From positions 47,365,771 through 47,429,770 of the forward strand of contig NC_061869.1 in the NCBI RefSeq assembly GCF_907164915.1: DNA of 64,000 bases, written 5' to 3'. The position numbers and the translations under genes are program-made. The stretch is from Impatiens glandulifera (taxonomy: Eukaryota; Streptophyta; Magnoliopsida; Ericales; Balsaminaceae). This document shows positions 11,640 through 24,725 of this stretch, piece by piece. Each line of letters starts with the position of its first letter. The first letter of the stretch is position 1. The notes beneath the pieces are model-generated. The model was not told where the DNA came from and did no database searches. It worked only from the letters and a program-made list of their open reading frames with translations.

Positions 11640-14600
11640 AGTTGTTGGTTGGCTAGGTCAGGACCGAGTGAAGTTGTTGGCTGGCTAAGTGAAGACCGAG
11701 GGAAGTTGTTGGCTGGCTAGGTCAGGACCGATGGAAGTTGTTGGCTGGCTAAGTGAGGACCGAGGAATGTTGTTGGATGGCTAAGTCAGACCGAGGGAAA
11801 TTGTTGGTGGGCTAAGTCAGACCGAGGATAGTTGTTGGTTGGCTAAGTGAGGACCGAGGAAAGTTGTTGGCTAGCTAAGTCAGACCAATGGAAGTTGTTG
11901 GTTGCCTAAGTGAGGACCGAGGGAAGTTGTTGGCTGGCTAAGTCAGACCAAGGATAATTGTTGGCTAGCTAAGTGAGGACCGAGGATTGTTGTTGGCTGG
12001 CTTAGTGAGGACCGAGGAAAGTTGTTGGTTGGCTAAGTCAGACCGACGAAAGTTGTTGGCTGGATAAGTGAGGACCGAAGATAGTTTTTGGCTGCTAAGT
12101 CAGGACCGAGGATAGTTGTTTGCTGGTTAAATGAGGACCGCAGAAAGTTGATGGCTGGCTAAGTCAGACCGAGGGAAATTGTTGGCGGGCTAAGTCAGAC
12201 CGAGGATAGTTGTTGGCTGGCTAAGTGAGGACCGAGTAATGTTGTTGACTAGCTAAGTCAGACCGAAGTAAGTTGTTGGCTAGCTAAGTCAGACCGAGGA
12301 TTGTTGTTGGCTGGCAGAGTGAGGACCGAGGAAAGTTGTGGGCTGGCTAAGTTTGACCGAGGGAAGTTGTTGGATGGCTAAGTGAGGACCGAGGAAAGGT
12401 ATTGGCTGGCTAAGTCAGACCGAGGGAATTTGTTGGCGGGCTAAGTCAGACCGAGGATAGTTGTTGGCTGGCTAAGTGAGGACCGAGGAAAGTTGTTGGC
12501 TGGCTAAGTCAGACCGATGGAAGTTACTAGCTGGCTAGGTAGGGACCGAGTGAAGTTGTTGGCTGACTAAGTGAGGACCGAGGGAAGTTATTGGCTAGTT
12601 AGGTTAAACCGAGGCAAGTTGTTGGCTGGCTAAGTCAGACCAAGGATGAGTGTTGGCTGGCTAAGTGAGGACTGAGGATTGTTGTTGGCAGGCTAAGTGA
12701 GGACCAATGAAGGTTGTTGGCTGGCTAAGTCAGACCGAGGGAAGTTGTTGGCTGGCTAAGTGAGGACAGAGGTTAGTTGTTGGCTGCTAAGTCAGGACCG
12801 AGGATAGTTGTTGGTTGGCTAGTTCAGACCGAGGGAAGTAGTTAGCTAGCTGGGTCAGGACTGAGTGAAGTTGTTGTATGGCTAAGTTACGACCGAGGAA
12901 AGTTTTTCGCTAGCTAAGTTAGACTGACGGAAGTTGTTGGCTGGCTAAGTGAGGACCGAGGGAAGTTGTTGACTGGCTAAGTCAAACCGAGGGAAGTTGT
13001 TGGCTGGCTAAGTCAGACCAAGGATAATTGTTGACTGGCTAAGTGAGGACCGAGGATTGTTGTTGACTTGCTAAGTGAGGACCGAGGAAGGATGTTGGCT
13101 GGCTAAGTCAGACCGAGGGAAGTTTTTGGCTGGCTAAGTGAGGACCGAGGAAAGTTAGTGGCTGGTTAAGTCACACCGAGGGAAGTTGTTGGCGGGCTAA
13201 GTCAGACCGAGGATAGTTGTTGGCTGGCTAAGTGAGGACCGAGGAAAGTTGTTGGCTAGCTAAGTCAGACCGAGATAAGTTGTTGGCTAGCTAAGTCAGA
13301 CCGAGGATTGTTGTTGGTTGGCAAAGTGAGGACCGAGGAAAGTTGTGGGCTGGCGAAGTCAGGCCGAGGGAAGTTGTTGGTTGGCTCAGTCAGACAGAGG
13401 ATAGTTGTTGGATGGCTAAGTAAGACCGATGGAAGTTGTTGGCTGCCTAAGTGAAGACCGAGGGAAGTTATTGGCTGGCTAAGTCAAACAAAGGATAATT
13501 GTTGGCTGGCTAAGTGAGGACCGATGATTGTTGTTGGTTGGCTAAGTGAGGACCGAGGAAAGTTGTTGACTGACTTAGTGAGGACCGAGGAATGTGGTTG
13601 GATGGCTAAGTCCGACCGAGGGAAGTTGTTGGCTGGCTAGGTAAGGACCGAGTGAAGTTGTTGGCTGGCTGCTAAGTGAAGACCGAGGGAAGTTGTTGGC
13701 TGGCTAGGTCAGGACCGATGGAAGTTGTTGGCTGGCTAATTGAGGACCGAGGAATGTTGTTGGATGGCTAAGTCAGACCGAGGGAAATTGTTGGTGGGCT
13801 AAGTCAAACCGAGGATAGTTGTTGGTTGGCTAAGTGAGGACCGAGGAAAGTTGTTGGCTAGCTAAGTCAGACCAATGGAAGTTGTTGGTTGCCTAAGTGA
13901 GGACCGAGGGAAGTTGTTGGCTGGCTAAGTCAGACCAAGGATAATTGTTGGCTAGCTAAGTGAGGACCGAGGATTGTTGTTGGCTGGCTTAGTGAGGACC
14001 GAGGAAAGTTGTTGGTTGGCTAAGTCAGACCGACGAAAGTTGTTGGCTGGATAAGTGAGGACCGAAGATAGTTTTTGGCTGCTAAGTCAGGACCGAGGAT
14101 AGTTGTTTGCTAGTTAAATGAGGACCGCAGAAAGTTGTTGGTTGGCTAGTTCAGACCGAGGGAAGTAGTTAGCTAGCTGGGTCAGGACCGAGTGAAGTTG
14201 TTGTATGGCTAAGTGAGGACCGAGGGAAGTTGTTGACTGGCTAAGTCAAACCGAGGGAAGTTGTTGGCTAGCTAAGTGAGGACCGAGGATTGTTGTTGAC
14301 TTGCTAAGTGAGGACCGAGGAAAGATGTTGGCTGGCTAAGTGAGGACCGAGGAAAGATGTTGGCTGGCTAAGTGAGGACCGAAGAAAGTTGTTGGCTGGC
14401 TAAGTCAAATCGAGGGAAGTTATTGGCTAGCTAAGTCAGACCATTGATAGTTGTTGGCTGGCTAAGTGAGGACCGAGGATTGTTGTTGGCTTGCTAAGTG
14501 AGGACCGAGGAAAGTTGTTGGCTAGCTAAGTCAGACCAATGGAAGTTGTTGGTTGCCTAAGTGAGGACCGAGGGAAGTTGTTGGCTGGCTAAGTCAGACC

Positions 14601-16645
14601 AAGGATAATTGTTGGCTAGCTAAGTGAGGACCGAGGATTGTTGTTGGCTGAATTAGTGAGGACCGAGGAAAGTTGTTGGTTGGCTAAGTCAGACCGACGA
14701 AAGTTGTTGGCTGGATAAGTGAGGACCGAAGATAGTTTTTTGGCTGCTAAGTCAGGACCGAGGATAGTTGTTTGCTGGTTAAATGAGGACCGCAGAAAGT
14801 TGTTGGTTGGCTAGTTCAGACCGAGGGAAGTAGTTAGCTAGCTGGGTCAGGACCGAGTGAAGTTGTTGTATGGCTAAGTGAGGACCGAGGGAAGTTGTTG
14901 ACTGGCTAAGTCAAACCGAGGGAAGTTGTTGGCTGGCTAAGTCAGACCAAGGATAATTGTTGGCTGGCTAAGTGAGGACCGAGGATTGTTGTTGACTTGC
15001 TAAGTGAGGACCGAGGAAAGATGTTGGCTGGCTAAGTGAGGACCGAGGAAAGTTGTTGGCTGGCTAAGTCAAATCGAGGGAAGTTATTGGCTAGCTAAGT
15101 CAGACCATTGATAGTTGTTGGCTGGCTAAGTGAGGACCGAGGATTGTTGTTGGCTTGCTAAGTGAGGACCGAGGAAAGTTGTTGGATGGCTAAGTTAGAC
15201 CGAGGGAAGTTGTTGGCCTGCTAAGTGAGGACCGAGGAAAATTGTTGGCTGCTAAGTTAGGACCGAGGATAGTTGTTGGCTGACTAAGTGAGGACCGAGG
15301 AAAGTTGTTGGTTGGCTATGTCAAACCGAGTGAAGTTGTTGGCTGGCTAAGTGAGGACCGAGGAATGTTGTTGGATGGCTATGTCAGACCGAGGGAAATT
15401 GTTGGCGGGCTAACTCAGACCGAGGATAGTTGTTGGCTGGCTAAGTGAGGACCGAGGAATGTTGTTGGCTAGCTAAGTCAGACCGAGGTAAGTTGTTGAC
15501 TAGCTAAGTCAGACCGACGATTGTTGTTGGCTGACAAAGTGAGGACCGAGGAAAGTTGTTGGCTGGCTAAGTGAGGACCGAGGGAAGTTGTTGACTGGCT
15601 AAGTCAAACCGAGGGAAGTTGTTGGCTGGCTAAGTCAGACCAAGGATAATTGTGGGCTGGCTAAGTGAGGACCGAGGATTGTTGTTGACTTGCTAAGTGA
15701 GGACCGAGGAAAGATGTTGGCTGGCTAAGTCAGACCGAGGGAAGTTTTTTGCTGGCTATGTGAGGACCGAGGAAAGTTAGTGACTGGCTAAGTCACACCG
15801 AGGGAAGTTATTGGCGGGCTAAGTCAGACCGAGGATAGTTGTTGGCTGGCTAAGTGAGGACCGAGGAAAGTTGTTGGCTAGCTAAGTCAGACCGAGATAA
15901 GTTGTTGGCTAGCTAAGTCAGACCGAGGATTGTTGTTGGTTGGCAAAGTGAGGACCGAGGAAAGTTGTGGGCTGGCGAAGTCAGGCCGAGGGAAGTTGTT
16001 GGCTGGCTCAGTCAGACAGAGGATAGTTGTTGGCTGGCTAAGTAAGACCGATGGAAGTTGTTGGCTGCCTAAGTGAAGACCGAGGGAAGTTATTGGCTGG
16101 CTAAGTCAAACCAAGGATAATTGTTGGCTGGCTAAGTGAGGAACGATGATTGTTGTTGGTTGGCTAAGTGAGGACCGAGGAAAGTTGTTGACTGACTTAG
16201 TGAGGACCGAGGAATGTGGTTGGATGGCTAAGTCAGACCGAGGGAAGTTGTTGGCTGGCTAGGTCAGGACCGAGTGAAGTTGTTGGCTGGCTAAGTGAAG
16301 ACCGAGGGAAGTTGTTGGTTGGCTAGGTCAGGACCGATGGAAGTTGTTGGCTGGCTAAGTGAGGACCGAGGAATGTTGTTGGATGGCTAAGTCAGACCGA
16401 GGGAAATTGTTGGTGGGCTAAGTCAGACCGAGGATAGTTGTTGGTTGGCTAAGTGAGGACCGAGGAAAGTTGTTGGCTAGCTAAGTCAGACCAATGGAAG
16501 TTGTTGGTTGCCTAAGTGAGGACCGAGGGAAGTTGTTGGCTGGCTAAGTCAGACCAAGGATAATTGTTGGCTAGCTAAGTGAAGACCGAGGATTGTTGTT
16601 GGCTGAATTAGTGAGGACCGAGGAAAGTTGTTGGTTGGCTAAGTC
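11640..16645. repeat. Higher-order repeat of about 1.95 kb within the array
   Basis: A distinctive block (TCAGACCAATGGAAG then GGTTGCCTAAGTGAGG) recurs near 11,870, 13,860, 14,525 and 16,475, and after removing element 2 again near 26,800. Intervals are about 1.95-2.0 kb, except one of about 665 bp. A second marker (GGCTGCCTAAGTGAAGACC) recurs near 13,440, 16,060 and 26,380 with consistent spacing. The repeats continue across element 2 into segment C. This is direct tandem duplication of roughly 60-unit blocks, with one shortened copy. Confidence 0.85.
16641..16645. repeat. Target-site duplication AAGTC, left of element 2
   Basis: AAGTC just before the TGTAACGACC terminus, matched by AAGTC at 25008-25012. 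It falls at the same phase of the minisatellite unit as the duplication flanking element 1. Confidence 0.93.
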
Positions 16646-18371
16646 TGTAACGACCTTGACTCTTACTTTACTTAGACCGAGTGCTGGATTTTTAAAAACA
16701 TATATATTTAAGTGGAAAACAGAAACATTTGCGGAAGAGTTATAAAAGTATGATTGTTATTACAAAACCAGACCCTTTAAAAACAACAAGGCCCTTCTCC
16801 TTAAAAATAATTACAACCTGGTTCCTTAATACAAAACATTGGTCTTTAGGTGCTAGACCTTAAAAGCACTTGAAATATAAAACGTTGGGTCATTAAGTGC
16901 TAACCTTAAAAGCACTTGAAATACACCTGTCCCTCCTCCCACACACACGCCTCCCCTGCACCCTGCGCACCCTCCATGCCTCCCTTCATTGATCAACAGA
17001 TTGATTTGGTTGTGTACCTACACCACACAAGTATAGTGAGTCTAAAGACCCAGCAAGCATATTTTGAATAGTATATAAAAAAAAGCCAAGTAAAAGCTGA
17101 CTGATATTGATGTGTTGCCTTTGTAAAACAGTTTATAAAATGGTTAGAACAGAAACATCCTTGAGCACATACTGGCCCTTTACGTTTCAGAGATGATCCT
17201 GAAAGTTAGGAATCCCTTTGAGCACATAGTTGGAAGGGCACTCTTCGGAGTCCATCCCTAAAGTCCACAACCTGAATAGACACTTGTCTGTGTGGGTAGG
17301 ATCTTCTAGAGCTCGTCCCAGAAGTCCAGTCTTAATAGAACCCCCAGCACATATTTTGGCTTCAGACTACCAGAGCTCAACCTGGCTAGCCTTCTGCCCA
17401 GATCCATCCAGTTCATAACTCATGGTCCACAAAAACATATTATACTTTTGGAAGAACAGAACTTACCTTTGAAACCGATCATGCCTTTGAAAACAGAATA
17501 TACTTTGCAAATACAGATTTATATAAACAAGTGTGGGTTTCTAAAGATGAGTTGAGAAAAGAACTTGCCTTATAAGATGACCTTGCTGCTATGTTATGAT
17601 CCTGCTCAAGGTGCTATGGTCTTGCTTCTAAAGTGTGCCTTTGGTTTTCTTAGTAGAGAGATGGTGGATAAGAATATAATGAAGGAAGGGGTGTCCTATA
17701 TATAGTACTAAAAGAAAACTGGTCACTTGCTTGTCACCTGTTGGGTTTACTAATATAATAATAACAAGGGCTGGTCACTTGCTGGTTTTAGTCATGGGCT
17801 AACAAAAGATGACTGGTCACCTGCTTCTCTTAGGCATGGGCTAATAAAATGGCTGGTCATCTACTTGTCATGGGCATGGGCTAATAAAATGGCTTGTCAT
17901 TACTTAAGTATACTAATATAATAATACAAAGGGCTTGTCACTATCTTGTCTTAAGCATGGGCTAATAGAAAGGACTTGTCAACACTTAAGTATACTAATA
18001 TAATAATACAAAGGGCTTGTCACTATCTTGTCTTAAGCATGGGCTAATAGAAAGGACTTGTCAACACTTAAGTATACTAATATAATAATACAAAGGCTGG
18101 TCACATGCTTGTCATCACTTGGGTTAAATAATATAATAATAAAAGGCCTTGTCACTTACTTGTCACCTGCTTGCCATAAACAAAAAGGGCTGGAAAATAT
18201 AAACAGTCGGACTCCCCGGTCGGACCCCCTCGGTCGCGACATAGATCTTCCTTCGGTCGGACCTCCTCGGTCGAGACATAGATATAACCTCGGCCCCGGC
18301 CCCGATTTTGACCTGGGCCCTTGGTTTCTGCCTAGACCGAAGTTGTCTAAAATGAAATTTTGTGTGTGACA
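16646..18371 (-). repeat. Element 2 left LTR (3' LTR in element orientation)
   Basis: 1726 bp, from TGTAACGACC to TGTGTGACA on the + strand. It is shorter than the other LTR because it has three fewer copies of an 82-bp subrepeat. The minus-strand TATATATAG at about 17698-17705 corresponds to the TATA box of the 5' LTR. Confidence 0.93.
17901..18095. repeat. 82-bp LTR subrepeats, two copies plus a partial
   Basis: The unit starts ACACTTAAGTATACTAAT and includes GGGCTTGTCACTATCTTG and AAGCATGGGCTAATAG. The corresponding array in the other LTR (24284-24725) is 247 bp longer, almost exactly three units. Confidence 0.88.
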
Positions 18372-18407
18372 ACACGATCCTACTTAAAATGAATTTCGAC
18401 CCCGAAA
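18372..18407 (-). other. Polypurine-tract region of element 2
   Basis: On the minus strand, ATTTCGGGGTCGAAATTCAT is followed by TTTTAAGTAGGATCGTGT and then the LTR terminus. It is recognisable from the conserved TTTCGnGGnCGAAATT motif. The purine run itself is interrupted (AAGTAGGA), a weaker tract than in element 1 (AAGTGGGGG). Confidence 0.65.
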
Positions 18408-21400
18408 TTAAAACATACCGAATAAATCGGGATACTTCTGTTGCATATCTTCTTCTACTTCCCAAGTGGCCTCATCAACAGAATGGTTACTCCAGAGTAC
18501 CTGCACCATGTTGATTTCTTTATTCCTCAGCCTTCGGATTTGCCTTGCAATTATTTCTGTTGGGACCTCTTCATAGGTCAAGTTTGGTGCCCATTGCATT
18601 ACATCATGATGGATGATATGGGTAGGATTTGGAATGTATTTCCTTAGATTGGAAACATGAAAGACGTTGTGAACTGTATCAAGGGTTGGGGGCAGGGCAA
18701 GTCTGTAAGCCACATCACCTATTTCCTCCAGAATTTCAAAGGGGCCGATGTACCTTGGATTTAACTTGCCCTTTTTCCCAAACCTGATGATACCTTTGCA
18801 AGGAGAGACCTTTAAGAAAACATGGTCGCCCCTACTGAAACTTATATCCCGGCGCTTCTTGTCAGCATAACTCTTCTGCCTGCTTTGAGCTGCAAGCAGC
18901 CGCTCCCGGATCTTGCCCACCATGGCCACTGTGTTGGTTACGATTTCTGGCCCTATCAAAACTCTCTCGCCTACCTCGTCCCAATGTAGTGGTGTCCTGC
19001 ATTTCTTCCCATATAAAGCTTCGAATGGTGCCATCCCAATGGAAGATTGGAAACTGTTGTTGTAAGCGAATTCAATCAAAGGCAGCCTTGGTTCCCAATT
19101 GCCTCCATAGTCAATAAGACAGGCCCGCAGCAAGTCCTCAAGGGTCTGGATCACACGCTCAGACTGGCCATCGGTTTGAGGATGAAAAGCTGTGCTGAAG
19201 GATAGTTTTGTCCCAAGACCCTTGTGAAGACTCTCCCAGAAATGAGAAGTGAAACGTGGGTCTCGGTTAGAAACTATCCTTACTGGGATACCATGCAGCC
19301 GGACTATTTCTTGCAAATACAACTCAGCAAATTGAGTCATGGAAAAGGTGGTGCGAATTGGCAGAAAGTGAGCTGACTTGGTGAGACGGTCCACAATGAC
19401 CCAAATGGAATTCATCTTTCGCACGGTCTTGGGCAAGCCGACTACGAAATCCATAGCAATGTCGTCCCACTTCCAAACTGGAATAGGCAAAGGACATAGC
19501 AGTCCTGCTGGTCTTTGGTGCTCTATCTTCACTTGCTGGCATGTCAAGCACTCACTTACAAATTTCATGATGTCGGTCTTCATTCCTGGCCACCAATACA
19601 AAGTCTGCAGGTCCTTGAACATTTTGGTGCTTCCTAGATGGACAGAGTAGGGTGTTGAATGCGCCTCAGCCATAACTTCTTGCCTTAAGGAGTCCACAGA
19701 TGGTACCCAAAGCCTGCTTTTGTGATACACCAGATCATTTTTTGTTGAGTACAAAGAGGTACCTTTCTTCTCGTCCCTTAGCCTCCATGTGGTCAGTTGT
19801 GGGTCTTGCGCCTGCCCCAACCGAATTCTTTCAAGAAGGTCCGGAACTACTGTTAAATTCGCCAGGGTGCACTCTTGCTGCTGCTCCATCACCACCAGAT
19901 TCAGCCTCTCGAATTCCAGGATCAGGTTTGGTTGAGCAGTAAGTTGATTGAGGGTGATTGATTTTCGGCTAAGTGCATCAGCTACCACATTGGCCTTCCC
20001 TGGTTGATAGATTATTTCGCAGTCGTAGTCTTTAACGAGCTCTAGCCATCTCCTCTGCCTCATATTGAGCTCCTTTTGGGTGAACAGGTACTTGAGACTT
20101 TGATGATCTGTGAAGATTTGGCACCTTTCCCCATAGAGGTAATGGCGCCATATCTTCAAAGCAAATACTACAGCAGCTAACTCCAGGTCGTGAGTTGGGT
20201 AATTCCTCTCAAGGATTTTGAGTTGTCTGGATGCATAAGCCACAACCTTTCCTTCCTGCATTAGCACAGCACCTAAGCCATTCTTGGAAGCATCTGTGCA
20301 CACAACAAAGTTGCCTACCTCGGTTGGAATTGAAAGAACAGGGGCGGATATCAAGCTTCTCTTCAGCACTTCAAAGCTGTTGGCACATTGCTCGGACCAT
20401 ACAAACCTTTCATCTTTGCGTGTTAGGGTTGTAAGGGGTAAAGCTATTTTGGAGAAGCCCTTGATGAACCTTCTGTAATAGCCAGCCAGACCCAGAAAGC
20501 TTCTGATTTCAGTCACACTTGCTGGTGTCGCCCAATCCTTCACCGCTTCTACTTTGGTTGGATCAACTTCAATGCCCATGGCAGAAACAATGTGGCCCAA
20601 GAATGCTATCTCCCTCAGCCAGAACTCACACTTGCTTAATTTTGCAAAGAGATGATGATGAGATAAAACCTGCAAAACTAAGGCCAAGTGCTGATGGTGC
20701 TCTTCTTCTGTTTTGGAGTAGATCAAGATGTCATCAATGAAGACCACAACAAACTGATCTAAATAGGGGTGGAAGACCCTATTCATCAGCTCCATAAAAA
20801 CTGCTGGTGCATTTGTCAACCCGAATGGCATCACTAAGAACTCATAGTGCCCATAACGAGTTCTGAATGCTGTCTTCTTTATATCTTCCTCCTTGACCCG
20901 GATTTGATGATAGCCGGACCTTAGATCGATCTTGGAGAAGACCGAAGCCCCTTTGAGTTGGTCGAACAGGTCGTCGATCCTTGGCAAAAGATACTTGTTC
21001 TTGATTGTTACCTTGTTGAGATCTCTATAATCGATGCATAACCGTCTGGACCCGTCCTTCTTCTTCACAAGCAGAACTGGTGCACCCCAAGGGGACACAC
21101 TTGGGCGAATGAACCCTTTGCTCAAATAATCCTCCAGCTGGTCTTTCAACTCTTTCATTTCAGTGGGTGCTAAACGGTAAGGTGCTTTCGAGATTGGCAG
21201 ACTACCAACCTTGATCATAATGCTGAACTCTACTTCTCTAACTGGTGGAAGCCCAGAAACATCAGCTGGAAACACACCTGGATACTCTCTTACCACCAAG
21301 ATATCTTCTAACTTTAGTTGCTGCTCATTCAACTTAACATGAGCAGCAGCCAACACACTTGGAACCTCTACCTGTGGTAACTGTTGAGCTTGGAACAGAA

Positions 21401-22877
21401 AGGCCTTCCCATCATGGTCAACTAGTGTCACAGACTTATCTTTGCAATTAATTTGAGCCTCATGACGGAGTAGCCAGTCCATTCCTAAAATAACATCAAA
21501 CCCTGACATCTCCACCACCACAAGATCTACAAACATCTTGTGATTTTGAAGCTGGGTTTCACAATCTTTAACAAACTTATTAGTTTTAAGACCTGGTCCA
21601 GCTGGTAAAGAGATTTTATAAACAGCCATGGACTCCACTGGTTTTAAGCCAGCTTGTTGAACAAAGAATGCAGAAATAAAAGAATTCGTTGCCCCAGTAT
21701 CTATCAAGGTAATGGCTAACTTATTAGCAATCAGCAAATTACCTGTTATGATAGTGGAGTTTGGGTTCACTTCTTTTTGGTTCATTGAGTAGACTCTGCC
21801 TGGTATGACCCTTCTCAATTGTGGGCAGTCGCGCTTGTAGTGCCCTGGTTTTTTACACTGGAAACAAACGTTCGAGCTTTGCAGACATGGCCCGGTATGA
21901 ATGATTCCACACAGATTGCAGGGTAAAGTCGGCAGGTTGGCTTGGTTTGCTGGTCTAGAATAAGGTGTCCTTCTTTGCTGCTGCTGCTGTTGTTGATGTT
22001 GAGGGCGCCATATGTTTCTGGACTGCTGGTGGTTAGATTGATTATTAAAGTTTTGCTGAAAGGGCCGTTTGGAAGCCGACCCTTGAGAATCTCGCCCTTG
22101 ATAACTAGATCGCTTGGTCTGCGCCTCCCTTACAATGTCCTGGCTGTACTTTTCTGCCATCAGGGCCCTATCGATCGTTTCCCTCATCGTTGCAGCGTTG
22201 CTCAGCCTCACATCACGGCCGATTGTTGCATTAAGGCCCTCCAGAAAATGATTCAGCTCGATTTCATTGCTGCCCGTTATCATTGGTGCGAAATATTTGC
22301 CCCTCTCAAACTTCTTCACATACTCCGCAACACTCAGATCACCTTGGCGAATTTCCAGGAACTCCCTGGCTAGCTTATTTCTGGTGCTTAAGGTAAAGTA
22401 CTTGCCATAAAATACAGCTTTGAATTCATCCCAGGTTGCTGTATCGAGATTGAGGGTGGACTTGGCTCCTTGCCACCAGATTCTTGCATCGTCTTTAAAC
22501 ATAAACGTGGCACACCTCAGCCTATCCGAGTTATTGCATTGCATGAACTCGAATATTGTTTCTAATGAACGTACCCACTCTTCAGCCACCATGGGATCCG
22601 TACTTCCCTTAAAGTCGCATGGTTTGAAGCTCATAAAGTGCTTGTAGGCTGGTTGCTGGCTGCCTCTTTCATGGTTGTTGTTAGTATGAATCGGATAAGA
22701 CCCATTTGCCTGGAACATTTCTCGCATCTGCTCATTATGAATTCGGTTCTGATCCCTCATTTGCTCGTTTTGGATCCGGTTTTGATCCCGCAAAGCATCA
22801 ACAAGACCGGACATAAAATTATTCTGCTCATTCTCTTCAGATGGGGTAGATGCGTTTCCTCTTGTTCCTCTTCTCAT
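18408..22877 (-). CDS. Ty3/gypsy gag-pol polyprotein with chromodomain
   Basis: A single uninterrupted 1489-residue ORF encoding all functions for reverse transcription and integration. Domains in order: gag (about 75-250); CCHC zinc knuckle with C338, C341, H346, C351; aspartic protease DTG at 393-395; reverse transcriptase about 560-740 with FIDD at 713-716; RNase H from about 855 (D862, E899, D923); integrase H-H-C-C zinc module (H1073, H1080, C1110, C1113); integrase core; and a C-terminal chromodomain about 1455-1487 with conserved W and E. Integrase keeps D1143 and E1240, but the middle catalytic position, 36 before E1240, is N1204 (codon AAC at 19268-19266) instead of D. The reading frame is preserved, yet strand transfer is probably dead. 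The start is the first ATG, about 135 nt after the PBS. Confidence 0.95.
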   Translation of the reverse strand: MRRGTRGNASTPSEENEQNNFMSGLVDALRDQNRIQNEQMRDQNRIHNEQMREMFQANGSYPIHTNNNHERGSQQPAYKHFMSFKPCDFKGSTDPMVAEEWVRSLETIFEFMQCNNSDRLRCATFMFKDDARIWWQGAKSTLNLDTATWDEFKAVFYGKYFTLSTRNKLAREFLEIRQGDLSVAEYVKKFERGKYFAPMITGSNEIELNHFLEGLNATIGRDVRLSNAATMRETIDRALMAEKYSQDIVREAQTKRSSYQGRDSQGSASKRPFQQNFNNQSNHQQSRNIWRPQHQQQQQQQRRTPYSRPANQANLPTLPCNLCGIIHTGPCLQSSNVCFQCKKPGHYKRDCPQLRRVIPGRVYSMNQKEVNPNSTIITGNLLIANKLAITLIDTGATNSFISAFFVQQAGLKPVESMAVYKISLPAGPGLKTNKFVKDCETQLQNHKMFVDLVVVEMSGFDVILGMDWLLRHEAQINCKDKSVTLVDHDGKAFLFQAQQLPQVEVPSVLAAAHVKLNEQQLKLEDILVVREYPGVFPADVSGLPPVREVEFSIMIKVGSLPISKAPYRLAPTEMKELKDQLEDYLSKGFIRPSVSPWGAPVLLVKKKDGSRRLCIDYRDLNKVTIKNKYLLPRIDDLFDQLKGASVFSKIDLRSGYHQIRVKEEDIKKTAFRTRYGHYEFLVMPFGLTNAPAVFMELMNRVFHPYLDQFVVVFIDDILIYSKTEEEHHQHLALVLQVLSHHHLFAKLSKCEFWLREIAFLGHIVSAMGIEVDPTKVEAVKDWATPASVTEIRSFLGLAGYYRRFIKGFSKIALPLTTLTRKDERFVWSEQCANSFEVLKRSLISAPVLSIPTEVGNFVVCTDASKNGLGAVLMQEGKVVAYASRQLKILERNYPTHDLELAAVVFALKIWRHYLYGERCQIFTDHQSLKYLFTQKELNMRQRRWLELVKDYDCEIIYQPGKANVVADALSRKSITLNQLTAQPNLILEFERLNLVVMEQQQECTLANLTVVPDLLERIRLGQAQDPQLTTWRLRDEKKGTSLYSTKNDLVYHKSRLWVPSVDSLRQEVMAEAHSTPYSVHLGSTKMFKDLQTLYWWPGMKTDIMKFVSECLTCQQVKIEHQRPAGLLCPLPIPVWKWDDIAMDFVVGLPKTVRKMNSIWVIVDRLTKSAHFLPIRTTFSMTQFAELYLQEIVRLHGIPVRIVSNRDPRFTSHFWESLHKGLGTKLSFSTAFHPQTDGQSERVIQTLEDLLRACLIDYGGNWEPRLPLIEFAYNNSFQSSIGMAPFEALYGKKCRTPLHWDEVGERVLIGPEIVTNTVAMVGKIRERLLAAQSRQKSYADKKRRDISFSRGDHVFLKVSPCKGIIRFGKKGKLNPRYIGPFEILEEIGDVAYRLALPPTLDTVHNVFHVSNLRKYIPNPTHIIHHDVMQWAPNLTYEEVPTEIIARQIRRLRNKEINMVQVLWSNHSVDEATWEVEEDMQQKYPDLFGMF

Positions 22878-23012
22878 GATTCTAATGGAAACAAAGCTTA
22901 CACTTAATATCAGTTTAACAATTCATTATAAACACTTAATAACCTGAAGGAGAGCCCTTGGAGTCGCAGTTGCAGGAGCAAGTGTGTGGAAGTACAAAGG
23001 TTCGCAACCATT

Positions 23013-23024
23013 GCTCTGATACCA
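23013..23024 (-). other. Primer-binding site of element 2
   Basis: The minus strand reads TGGTATCAGAGC, a perfect match to the usual plant initiator tRNA-Met PBS, two bases inside the 5' LTR. Confidence 0.93.
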
Positions 23025-24078
23025 ACTGTAACGACCTTGACTCTTACTTTACTTAGACCGAGTGCTGGATTTTTAAAAACATATATATTTAAGTGGAAAA
23101 CAGAAACATTTGCGGAAGAGTTATAAAAGTATAATTGTTATTACAAAACCAGACCCTTTAAAAACAACAAGGCCCTTCTCCTTAAAAATAGTTACAACCT
23201 GGTTCCTTAATACAAAACATTGGTCTTTAGGTGCTAGACCTTAAAAGCACTTGAAATATAAAACGTTGGGTCATTAAGTGCCAGACCTTAAAAGCACTTG
23301 AAATACACTTGTCCCTCCTCCCACACACACGCCTCCCCTGCACCCTGCGCACCCTCCAAGCCTCCCTTCATTGATCAACAGATTGATTTGGTTGTGTACC
23401 TACACCACACAAGTATAGTGAGTCTAAAGACCCAGCAAGCATATTTTGAATAGTATATAAAAAAAAGCCAAGTAAAAGCTGACTGATATTGATGTGTTGC
23501 CTTTGTAAAACAGTTTATAAAATGGTTAGAACAGAAACATCCTTGAGCACATACTGGCCCTTTACGTTTCAGAGCTGATCCTGAAAGTTAGGAATCCCTT
23601 TGAGCACATAGTTGGAAGGGCACTCTTCGGAGTCCATCCCTAAAGTCCACAACCTGAATAGACACTTGTCTGTGTGGGTAGGATCTTCTAGAGCTCGTCC
23701 CAGAAGTCCAGTCCCAATAGAACCCCCAGCACATATTTTGGCTTCAGACTACCAGAGCTCAACATGGCTAGCCTTCTGCCGAGATCCATCCAGTTCATAA
23801 CTCATGGTCCACAAAAACATATTATACTTTTGGAAGAACAGAACTTACCTTTGAAACCGATCATGCCTTTGAAAACAGAATATACTTTGCAAATACAGAT
23901 TTATATAAACAAGTGTGGGTATCTAAAGATGAGTTGAGAAAAGAACTTGCCTTATAAGATGACCTTGCTGTTATGTTATGATCCTGCTCAAGGTGCTATG
24001 GTCTTGCTTCTAAAGTGTGCCTTTGGTTTTCTTAGTAGAGAGATGGTGGATAAGAATATAATGAAGGAAGGGGTGTCC

Positions 24079-24086
24079 TATATATA
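24079..24086 (-). promoter_or_regulatory. TATA box of element 2 5' LTR
   Basis: The minus strand reads ACTATATATAGGACACC within the LTR, in the sense orientation of the element and roughly 1 kb before the end of the LTR. Probable core promoter; transcription start not determined. Confidence 0.6.
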
Positions 24087-24283
24087 GTACTAAAAGAAAA
24101 CTGGTCACTTGCTTGTCACCTGTTGGGTTTACTAATATAATAATAACAAGGGCTGGTCACTTGCTGGTTTTAGTCATGGGCTAACAAAAGATGACTGGTC
24201 ACCTGCTTCTCTTAGGCATGGGCTAATAAAAATGGCTGGTCATCTACTTGTCATGGGCATGGGCTAATAAAATGGCTTGTCAT

Positions 24284-24725
24284 TACTTAAGTATACTAAT
24301 ATAATAATACAAAGGGCTTGTCACTATCTTGTCTTAAGCATGGGCTATTAGAAAGGACTTGTCAACACTTAAGTATACTAATATAATAATACAAAGGGTT
24401 TGTCACTATCTTGTCTTAAGCATGGGCTAATAGAAAGGACTTGTCAACACTTAAGTATACTAATATAATAATACAAAGGGCTTGTCACTATCTTGTCTTA
24501 AGCATGGGCTAATAGAAAGGACTTGTCAACACTTAAGTATACTAATATAATAATACAAAGGTCTTTGTCACTATCTTGTCTTAAGCATGGGCTAATAGAA
24601 AGGACTTGTCAACACTTAAGTATACTAATATAATAATGCAAAGGGCTTGTCACTATCTTGTCTTAAGCATGGGCTAATAGAAAGGACTTGTCAACACTTA
24701 AGTATACTAATATAATAATACAAAG
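24284..24725. repeat. 82-bp LTR subrepeats, five copies plus a partial
   Basis: Same unit as 17901-18095 but with three more copies. Since LTRs are identical at insertion, the array expanded here or contracted in the other LTR afterwards. Confidence 0.88.

Larger units (their letters stand above)
7741..16645. repeat. Minisatellite array, segment B
   Basis: Continuation of the same 31/32-bp unit for 8.9 kb. Up to about 11.5 kb the units are heterogeneous. From about 11.6 kb rightward, long blocks of units recur in the same order, which marks higher-order duplication. It begins with AAGTC, the right target duplication of element 1 (7741-7745), and ends with AAGTC, the left target duplication of element 2. 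Confidence 0.95.

Noticed and set aside
19324..22907. Plus-strand frames of 60-143 codons across the gypsy element
   Set aside because: All lie antisense within the 1489-codon polyprotein and show no protein-family features.
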